Assembly (NCBI GenBank): GCA_963691655.1
Contig: OY829326.1
Coordinates: forward strand, 143,548,998-143,612,997
From: Toxonevra muliebris
Taxonomy: Eukaryota; Arthropoda; Insecta; Diptera; Pallopteridae
Direction: 5' to 3'
DNA length: 64,000 bases
Numbering within the stretch: position 1 is the stretch's first letter; every line of letters begins with the position of its first letter. The notes below the pieces were generated by a model, which was not told the origin of the DNA, did not search any database, and worked only from the letters and a program-made list of their open reading frames with translations. Both the position numbers and the translations under genes were made by a program. Of this stretch, positions 54,931 through 64,000 are shown in pieces.

Positions 54931-57187
54931 GAGCAAAGTTTTAATGTTTTTGTTGCTTCAACAAATCTATTAATTCATAATGGAAAACTAAATACAAAAA
55001 AAAAAAAAAAAAATATGAAAAAGAAAATAAAATGATTAGAGCTCTTTCTCAAGGCATCACTACCTAGCAGGTTTATCTTTCCTAACCTTACCCATTGTTA
55101 TCCAAGATGGAAAAGATTTTTCGGGCAAATTAATTGTCACTGCAGACTTCTATTTATTTTCTCTACCTTACATTTTCAATTATCCAACAGCTTGCATTCA
55201 AAACGGCAAAGCTTTTTGTTTGAAAATCATGTCGGCCTTTTTTTATATAACTAAAAGTTCCTAGTCCAAAGATACCAGAACCATATTAACATAAATATTG
55301 GCATAGTTGTGAAACCAACAGTCGACAACTATCTTATATCAATGCTAGGCCATTAATGATACTGGGACTAAATTTTTTCCAAGATCAAGATTCAGAGTCT
55401 TAAAACCAACTTTGAACCGTATTGTAAATTGTATGACAAATTACTATGTTTGAGTTTGTGTTGGAGTTTCTTAGTATCCAGATTTCCTTCATTATTATTT
55501 TTCAACAAAAATTTAAGGAATTTTGTCTGTTCGGATTTGACATGGTCTCTTTTTATATGCTCATATGTATGTATGTAACATTTTATTAGAAAATAGTGCT
55601 TTAATTGGCAACAAACGATATAATTTTCTTGTAATTCACCACATTTAAAACGATTATGAAACCACATTTTCAACTACAATTCATTTAGTACAATCCATTG
55701 ATTAATGTGAAATTTCGTGCAAAATTATTTCTTAATATCTTAATTCAAATAGAAATTGTAAAATTTATTTTGAAGCGATTATGGTTCAATGATTAAGTAT
55801 GAACACAATATTTAATAAATAGATATTATAATTAAATAATATTACAATATTAAATAAGTTTTAAGACTAACAATAGTATGGATAAAGAAGGCTAAAGAGA
55901 AGGCAATGCACTTGAATAAATTCATACACCGAAATACCAATTGTTAACACTAAACAACAAAGAATTTCCAGACATGCCGCACATTGAACAGTAAAATAAA
56001 CTTCTCTATATGATTCCAAGTAAAATCTTCATGTTATAAGTGTAGACACAAAAAAATGTAATTTTAATTTCTTTAAAAGTACAAAAGAGAGAAAATATTT
56101 CACGACATACTTATTTATTATGGCCGTAGTTTAAAGTTAATAATTTCGCCTTCGAGGAAATCTAAATTTATGCATTCACTGACCCATAATATTTTATGAA
56201 TTAATGAACTTTGACCTGCACTAAAATTAAATGTAGCAAAAAGGGAAAAGAAAAGTTATAAGTGCTCAATTCTTACTAAAGTATTTCATTTTCTTCTGAA
56301 TTTTTCCATATTCATAGATCCTCTACAAATTAAATTAAAAATAATGCGAACAATTAAATGCTTTAATTTCATGCACCAAAATGAATCCACATCAACTCAA
56401 TTAAATTCCACACAAACAACAATAATAAGAACAGCAACTGAACAACAACAGCAACAACAAGAACAGCCAAAACCACTTGCAAATTAATTATCCTTTTAAC
56501 AGTGTCGTTGACATCACATTGTCCTCAGCTTTATACCAGGGCATATATACATACATACATACATTCATTCAAATAAACATGCATACATCTACAATAATAT
56601 ATTTGTAACACAATATAGAATGAAATGAAATGGAAAACTAAAGCAACAAGGAGAATAATAAATAAATAAGGAATGAAAGAAAACAGCAAACACCAAAATA
56701 ACAACAACAACAACATGAACAAACAGTATCATGACGATGATGATGAAGATATTCCTCTGAATATCCTTGAAATACAAATGCTCAACGCAACTCAACACTC
56801 AACTCAACTGAACTCAACGAAAGTTATAATTAGTTAATTTTTCACTTTGGTGCAAAAGTTATCGCTATCGTTGCTATGAATATTATTGTTGTTGTTGTTA
56901 TTGTTGTTGGTGCTGCTGTTATTGCTGATAGTACTGATGATGGTGATGATGATAATGTCGGTGGGGTTGAATGATGGTCAATGTCAGTTGGTTGTGGTAG
57001 TGATGTGGAAAAAGAAATTGATATTAAATTTATGTAAATACATATTGAATTCTTGTATGCTTCATTAATTTGTAGAAGCAATTAAATGTGCAAACGTTAC
57101 TAACTTATTGCATAAAATGTGTATTCGTTTGGGCGCAGGAGATATTTAATGGAGTATTTTTGTATTTATTTTTTTTTTATAAAATAA
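54931..57187. other. Non-coding DNA with trinucleotide repeats
   Basis: A18 run at 54,997-55,014. CAACAACAAC-type runs at 56,440-56,460 and 56,698-56,715 and GTTGTTGTTGTT runs at 56,886-56,910 generate low-complexity Leu/Val or Thr frames. No exon is supported. Confidence 0.45.
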
Positions 57188-57189
57188 TA

Positions 57190-58392
57190 TTGGGAGTATG
57201 AATGTATAAACTCGTATTTTTTTCGTAATTTGGACATTTATTGTGAAAAAGTGATTATAAAATTATTCCTCAAAGTATTGTCCATCGTTAGCCACAACCT
57301 TTTCCCATCTTCCCGCGTCGAAAGAACTCCTCATCTTTTGAGGCTATCCACGAATCGACCCATTTTTTGAGTTCTTCGAAAGAACGGAAGTGCTGTTCAG
57401 CCAGGCCATGTATCGGAACAAATGGTAATCAGAAGGAGCAATGTCTGGAGAATACGGCGGGTGGGGTAGCACTTCCCATTTCAGCGTTTTCAAGTATGTT
57501 TTTACTTGCCTTGCAACATGCGGCCGAGCATTGTCATGCTGAAGAATAACTTCGTCGTGTCTATTCTCTTATCCTTTAATGATCGGCTCAAACGCATCAA
57601 TTGTAATCGGTAGCGGTCGCCAGTGATCGTTTCATTCGGTTGCAATAGCTCATAATACACGACACCTTTCATATCCCACCAAATACACAGCATGAGCTTG
57701 GATCCATGGATGTTCGGCTTTGCCGTTGATGTTGATGCATGTCCGGGCGATCCCCATGATTTTTTACGCTTTGGGTTATCGTAACGTATCCACTTTTCAT
57801 CGCCAGTCACAATATGATGCAGAAAACCCTTTTATTTCTGTCTCGGCTTCAATTCGTACGGCACCCAATTTCCTTGCTTTTGAATCATTCCCAATGCTTT
57901 TAATCGTGTAGAAATGGTTGATTGATCAAGTCCTAAAGATTCTGCAAGTTCTTGTTGCATTTGACATGAATCTTCTTCGAGTAATGCCTTCAATTCTTCA
58001 TCTTCGAACTTTTTCGAGCCGCCAGAACGTTCCCTGTCTTCAACATCAAAATCACCACTTTTGAAACGGGCATACCACACCTGACACATTCTAACATCTA
58101 TTGCACAGTCAGGATAAGCTTCAGTGAGTAAACGATGTGCTTCAGTTGCGTTTTTCTTTAAATGGAAGAAGCAAATTAAAACCTCCCGCAAATGTTGTTT
58201 TGTTGGCACGAAATTCAACATTTTCAGCTATAGTAAAACACTTTTGTAAAATTATGAAAATTAATTGACAGATCAATTCTTATAGTATTTTCGGCGCTCT
58301 TCGAGATAGAATAGCTGTCAATGTCAAAAAATGGCGCGTATGATAGATATGAAGTTAGTCACAATTACGAGTTTATACATTCATACTCCCAA
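57190..58392 (-). mobile_element. mariner element, copy 2
   Basis: Both ends are exact: TTGGGAGTATGAATGTATAA at 57,190 and its complement TTATACATTCATACTCCCAA at 58,392. Each is flanked by TA. The 1,203-bp copy carries a decayed transposase on the minus strand. It is the same family as 14,420-15,566. Confidence 0.93.
57262..58221 (-). pseudogene. mariner transposase, second broken copy
   Basis: The start codon and N-terminus are present (MLNFVPTKQHLREVLICFFH at 58,221), with WYARFKSGDFDVEDRE and the second helix-turn-helix (LGLDQSTISTRLKALGM). A stop follows KPRQK at 57,834, where about 20 residues are missing compared with a normal mariner. The catalytic blocks VTGDEKW and QHDNARPHVA-equivalent DNA remain, but the frame shifts near 57,550-57,430. 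The C-terminal region that is deleted in copy 1 is partly kept here. It is inactive. Confidence 0.88.
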
Positions 58393-58402
58393 TAGGTATT
58401 TA

Positions 58403-58475
58403 TGTGGTATCACAATAAGCCATTTAAGACTAAATGCATCCCTAGACAGCCACTTAAATTAACCTATCTATAGGT
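58403..58475 (+). repeat. Solo SINE/LINE tail with ATGTGGTATCACAAT
   Basis: ATGTGGTATCACAATAAGCC, then AGACAGCCACTTAAATTAACC, matches the 3' tail of SINE copy D (ATGTGGTATCACAATGGGCC, then GACAGCCACTCCAACCTAACC). It lies directly beside the right end of mariner copy 2. Confidence 0.6.
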
Positions 58476-60817
58476 GTTTATATTTTCTTTACTTTAAAAA
58501 CTTTTAGTGCCATTTACGAGTAACATTTCTTTAGAACATATTAACTTTCTGTGGACCCTCATAATGAGGTAAAAATGCAATTTTCCTTGAAAAGGACAAA
58601 AAAGGCCCATAAGGAAAATTTTACTATTAGATGAATACATAAACATTCTCAGATGCAATAATAATAATCAATATATCGTATGTATTACTATACCATCATG
58701 TTCAAAAATGTGCAAACTTTAGGACAGTATAAAAAAGAAAAATTGACGTTTAGGCCAAAAATCTCAGTACTCAGGAGCACTTTAGCTATCTAGCAAGCAT
58801 ACTCTGATCCTCATATTTTTTTCGCATGGTGTTATTAATTTTAACTAAAAAAAATAAACCATATATCAATAAATAAAAATATTAAAAATTGAAAGCTTGT
58901 AATTCTGAGTTACATTTTTAAATATAAAACAATTGTATAGGGTGTTGAAATACCTAAAACGTGGTGGATTCCGAAACGGCCGTCTGATTTACCTGCCACT
59001 ATATACACTGTTGTTGCTTTGACTATAATCGTTCATGAAGCCGGTTAAATATCACTCAAACAAAACTAAATATTTTGATGTGATAACATACTCAGTTGCA
59101 TAAATAGTGAGTATTCTTCAAAAGAGCAATGATTTCATTACTCCAAAAGGAGCAATAAAAGAGAAACTAAAATTTCATAATTTTATAAAGTTTATTTTTA
59201 GAAATAATGATAAATAAAGACAACATAAATTGAGTAGTTCAAATTTGTATATCTTACTCTTTCTTGCCTAGTTAACTCCTTAGGGTTAGGTTAGAGGAAA
59301 AACTCTTCCAACTTTTGCTTAGTTTTTTATTCATGTTGGGGTATATTTTAATCCACCTCGAAAAGATGAAATTACTTATGTTTAATATTTTATTACATAT
59401 TTTATTTACAGTTTCTCATTCAGTTGGCAATGCTATAAATCAAAAAAAAAAGTCTGTGCAACTGGGGTTTTTATTTTCTTTAAAATATTGTATCTCAAAG
59501 AGCTAAAAAAAAAAAATACTAGTACTAGAATTATTGCAAGAGTAAAATAAACCAAATTCAGTGAAAGTAAATTTGCTTATGTATCTGTTCGAGCTTGGAA
59601 AAACTTTGCCAAAAAGACAACTCAATAGAAGATATAGGAAAAATAAAATAATAAAATGATAAAAGTTACACTAGGCGGTCTGAAATTTAATAGTTCGTTC
59701 CACACAAATATTCATTCGTGTAGTTGCAAAAACTTTGCCCAAGACCCTCGATGGTTGTGCCATAATCACTTAATGATCCAAGGGGAGGTTTTATTTTTGA
59801 TGGATATTTACTTACTCCACATACAATAAACTTCAGTAACATAATTAATTCCTGTCCTTTTACGAAAGTTAGTGATTAGGATAGACTTCAATATGACAGA
59901 CTTTTTGTGAGCGGGAAATTACTTCAATTGTTGTTGGACACTAACCAATGAAACACTCATCGGCTCCACGGAATCATAAAACTCTGCCTGAATCCAACTT
60001 CAATGCACTTCTTTCACTTTAAGTTTTAAAATAATTTTTTTTTTACTTATCTTACACAACCACAAAAGAAACTTCATAAAGATTGTTCCAAGTTTTAATA
60101 AAGATATTTCTTACTAATGAAAGTGAATAAAAAATAAAATTAATTTAAAAGAGAAACGTTGCCTAAGTACTTTACGTAGAAAACCTACTTTATTAATTTT
60201 CACTTTGCAACAGCAATCAAATAACTTTTAAGGCGCTACAGTTGGCTAAAGAAATATTCGTACGCCGCATAAAAAAATACAAAGATTTCATAGAGATAAG
60301 AATGAACTTTCAGCCAAAGCAATCTTTTTGAGTATACTCTTTCTTTTCATTTCAACTTTTTAACTCTGTCAGAGAAAGAAAGGAAACGGTTGGAAAAAAA
60401 AGAGAAAAAAGAAAAATCTCAACCCCAAACGAAAGCATTACCAAATTAATTTTTAAAATAGTTTTGCATTTAGTAGAATGTAGAAAAAATTGTAAAAATT
60501 GCAATTGCAACAGTGTTGTTCTTGTTATTGTTGATACATTTTATTTAGTCAGTCATTTGAATTTATTAGATTTTCCTTTGAAATGAATTTTAATGTTATT
60601 ATTTCTTATTCTAATTTAACATTTTATATTACACTTTTCGTGTTTAATGTGAGATAAAGCTTATATAACTTAAATGAAGTACTGAGAAGTAAGAATTGAA
60701 CAGTGTAAAATTTCAGTATTTAGTGTAGGGTAAGAAATAAAAATAAATAAATGTGGTATTGGGTAATTAAAAAAAAAAGTTTCTGCAAATTTTTGAAACC
60801 TTTATATTTTTGTGGTC
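58476..60817. other. Unassigned AT-rich DNA
   Basis: A block near 58,545-58,690 (CCCTCATAATGAGG, then TCAGATGCAATAAT) resembles 52,262-52,420 inside the TTAA element. A weak third copy of the ~100-nt dispersed repeat lies at 59,712-59,765. No exon is supported. Confidence 0.4.
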
Positions 60818-60834
60818 GGGGGGGGGGGGGGGGG
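60818..60834. repeat. Poly(G) run
   Basis: Seventeen consecutive G, the longest G run in the window. Confidence 0.95.
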
Positions 60835-63800
60835 AACGAACGCCAATAAGGTTATATTACTGCTATACTGCAATGCTATACAAACCACTGACCTGGATAG
60901 TCTAATTTCATTACCACATCAGGTCAATACAAATAAATACTTATTAATCATTCACACATCTTGTAATTCTATTGTTAAAGTCTTTAACAACAATGGTAAA
61001 AACTTATAAAAGGAACACTAAAAAATAAACAGTATATAAACAATAGGTGCAGGATATGACAATAACATCTTTTCAAGAAAATAATTCATGCATGCAAACA
61101 AACATAAACACCAAATGTACTTATATGTATGTAAAAAAGGAGAAGATGATGAAATAAAAAACTACGATATCATCTCTCGCACACTCATATACACTCTCAT
61201 ACATAAGAACACAAACACAATGATATAATTACTTGTACGTGCACATGTATGGGTAATAAATCAAGCTTGATCGTCCGCTATAAAATGAAGTGGAACGGTA
61301 TATGCAACAAAATGCGCAAACAGAAATAAAACACACGATTTCAGGCACATCCTTTTGAAGCAACTGGAGGACGTGGGTGATTAATTCATTCACTGACTCA
61401 TTTGTTCTTATTTTCGATGCTGGCGCATAAACATGATTTTCTTCATTTTGCCCATCTTTTTATTATGAATTTTTTTTTTTTTTTTTTTTTTTTTGATTGA
61501 CCAGATTTTTTTTTTTTTTGTCCTTGCCATAGTTGTCCGCATATCCTGACAAAGACACAAACTCATGGACGTATATTTTCATACTTACCATTTATGTATG
61601 TATGTATGTATGTGTGCTGTTTTGGTCGTTCGAAATATTGGTGTGTATATTCTCATATATAACCTTAAAGCGAAAACATTGCTACGTAAGCACAATCATC
61701 AACAACAAAAACAATGACTATGAAACAACAGAAAAACGATAAGAGTATCCTATCATTATATCACGCGCTCATTTGTTTTTAAAGTCGAGCATACCATATT
61801 CCTATATATTTTTTTGTTTTTGTGTGTATGAGCGAGTGATTCATATGAATGTGATTTATTATTGTATTACGGTGTATGCATTTTCTTTATATGTCTTAAA
61901 TTTTAATATTAACAACATATATGATTACGTATAGTTTTGTTTTGCATGCACTACATACATACTTACATATGTATAAATAAATAAAAAAAAAATATGTATA
62001 AGAGCAGTAGAATACGGTGCGTATGAGTAATATTCAATATGTAATCAATTTGAATGCTGCAATGTTTTGGAATTTTTATAAAAAAGTGCAATTAATCGGA
62101 TACTTCGTTCTTTGTTTCCACTCCCATTTTAATATAAATAATGTGCCTAAGAGATGCAACGGGAGAGTTTGTGTTCATAAGCTTTTCCCCAACACATTGC
62201 AGTTTTCACAAGAATGTACGTTGTGAAATATTTTATGTGTGTACTCGGAATTCGGAAACCCCTAAAAATTGTACATGGTATGGAATACGAATTAGTATCA
62301 ACTGTTAAGCCGATTAATTGGCCTAATGATTTCGTTAAGATTCGAGATCTTTTTGACTTTTTCATAGTTAATAAAATGTCAAAAATTTTCATATTTATCG
62401 AAGATGATATGATCTAAACTCAGACCATACACTGACCTCAATTTGGCAAAAACTATGCAATGGATTAACGAAGCTATGAGTTATGCTCATGGTGATGATG
62501 GCCCAGTTTTAATTTCTTCAAAAGTACGAAGTGTTTTGTGAAAGAACCAAACAGGAGAACAGCTGACTTTCTTCTTCGTCTGAGAGGAAAATCCAGGCGG
62601 ATTTAATCACAGGGCATAATACATCTAGTCAATATATGCCATCTAATCTAAACTTAGACTATCCAACTTTTCATCTGACTTTTAGCCATGACATAAAGCA
62701 AGCTTCTTAAATGGCCAATAATTTTACTACTTTAAAACTCTTTTGCAATAGAGTGTACTGAAAAAACTACGACCGTATCGGAAAATGATTTTTACAACGA
62801 TGAATGCAATGCGATTATTGACAACTTGCACTTTTTTGACAAGCTGCACTTCATATATTTTACATCACCCTGGAAGTATGCTGTACTATAATTATTGTAT
62901 AAGTAAATAAATAAACTTACAAAAAATTTTAATACTGATCAGATAAAATTATTAATAATTCAACAAAATTTTGAAAAAAAACCATAATACAATGTCCCAC
63001 TGGGTAAATTCGAAAACATCCACTATGTTGTACTATGCATTATGTTGTTCTATGCTAACGTTTTAACATTTTGCTTGTATTTATTTACTTCTTGCTACGT
63101 TATTATTGGAGAAATTGTAGAAAATAAAAGAGAACGAAAACGTGACAATGAAACTTAAAAAATGTTATAAATAGTTGAAAGCATCAACAAGAATTTCTAT
63201 TCATAGCATAAAACTAAAGTAAAAAAATATGACTGTAGAATAGCAGACATGTAGAGCAGGGATGAATGTAATCGTAGATGTCAAGAAGTTCCCTTAACAA
63301 AAACGAAATTATGAAGTAAATTTATAATATATACTCACAAAATACCAAAACGTAAGTTATAAAAATAAAAAAATAAAAATCATGATTTTTTTTTTGAACG
63401 ATCAAAGGATTAACATACAATGTAATTTTCTTGTTTAAGTTTAGTTAAATGTAGCTTATTTTTTTATCATCATGAAATCAGAAAATATGAATGAAAATAA
63501 GAAGATATTAAGAATCTGAATATTTAAAATCTGTTATATAAAAATGTAATATAATTCCTTACTACTAATTTTAGAATTAATCTTGTCCTTCTTTATAAAA
63601 GCACACTTAATAGCTCATGGTGATATCAATCCACACACATCTCCCGGTAATAGAATGGGGAATCACAAGGTTTCTGTTATGAGAAAACTATGTCCTTAAT
63701 ATTTACGTATGAGAACTTGGGTGGACTAATGAAGAAAGGTGTGCCTGGAGAATTTTGTCTCCTCATAGACATTGATGAGCATTAACTCATGAAATGAGGG

Positions 63801-64000
63801 ACTGTTTCTTCTTCTTTAGAGCCGCAACACGGACGTTGTATTGATGAGTTGAATAGCTCTTGGCTTTGGTGGTCTAGGTTTATCTAGTAACTCCACAAAT
63901 ATGCTCTACTACCCAGGATCTTTTTGCTTTCTAGGCATGAAAGCAACACCAACGGCGTTGGTGTATGGAACAACAGCAAGCAACGAGCCTAGTGCGGTTC
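60835..64000. other. Unassigned AT-rich DNA with simple repeats
   Basis: Includes T25 (61,470-61,494), T14 (61,506-61,519) and (TATG)5 (61,593-61,612). Two short frames at 62,017-62,417 have no recognised motif. The last 200 bp are GC-richer but unidentified. Confidence 0.4.

Noticed and set aside
56842..57081. A Thr/Ser-rich secreted peptide
   Set aside because: It is produced by GTT/GAT trinucleotide repeats; both strands are open for the same reason.
62017..62417. A two-frame gene near the right edge
   Set aside because: Two overlapping short frames lack motifs, splice sites and codon bias.
1..64000. A CRISPR array, prophage or bacterial operon
   Set aside because: No spaced identical repeats, no operon-like frames, and the content is plainly insect nuclear repeats.

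Overview
The window looks like repeat-rich, AT-rich nuclear DNA from a higher fly (Diptera, Cyclorrhapha). Reasons: short GTATGTATG-type microsatellites, mariner, DD37E-type Tc1-like, hAT, piggyBac-like and Jockey/RTE-like elements, a dipteran-type cytochrome b fragment inserted in nuclear DNA, and almost no long reading frames. Nothing suggests a prokaryotic, viral or CRISPR-type locus. The genus cannot be fixed from sequence alone; a tephritid or other acalyptrate or calyptrate fly would all fit.

Host genes: only two stretches look like real exons, both on the minus strand. One at 6,186-6,786 starts with ATG, codes for about 200 residues ending in a transmembrane helix, and stops at a GTGAGT donor; it may be the first coding exon of a two-pore-domain potassium channel or another membrane protein. 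The other, at 36,775-36,989, is bounded by a plausible acceptor and a GTGAGT donor and codes for a membrane-like segment I do not recognise. Most of the rest reads as intron or intergenic DNA.

Mobile DNA by region: 0.5-0.8 kb a small MITE and a hairpin; 2.5-5.3 kb a dimeric-tRNA SINE, a second tRNA-like sequence and a decayed minus-strand LINE hit by another SINE; 7.6-10.6 kb LINE fragments, the last of them split by a hAT-like element with a perfect 8-bp duplication; 11.0-12.1 kb a 1.1-kb foldback; 14.4-15.6 kb mariner copy 1; 15.85-17.8 kb a piggyBac-like remnant and a GGGG-ended element; 18.1 kb a Tc1-type MITE; 20.0-21.3 kb a DD37E element; 24.0 kb a mitochondrial cytochrome b insertion; 24.5-25.3 kb piggyBac-type repeats; 26.8-32.3 kb a dense nest (two foldbacks, a SINE, two MITE-like elements and a 2.5-kb hAT-like element); 33.1-35.7 kb a MITE, a hammerhead-like motif, a full SINE and a Tc1 remnant; 41-43 kb a MITE and a LINE 3' end; 43.8-46.9 kb LINE ends and another foldback; 47.8-49.8 kb a SINE and an RNase H-encoding LINE with poly(A); 51.8-53.1 kb a TTAA-flanked element; 53.5-54.9 kb LINE debris; 57.2-58.4 kb mariner copy 2.

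The most interesting signals are (i) a SINE family with two successive tRNA-like heads and target-site duplications of 9-14 bp, plus a relative that shares the 5' part but switches abruptly to a different, LINE-like 3' tail; (ii) four independent long inverted-repeat (foldback) structures; (iii) two mariner copies with different internal deletions; and (iv) a cytochrome b insertion with a still-open mitochondrial reading frame. I found no evidence of a novel multi-gene system.
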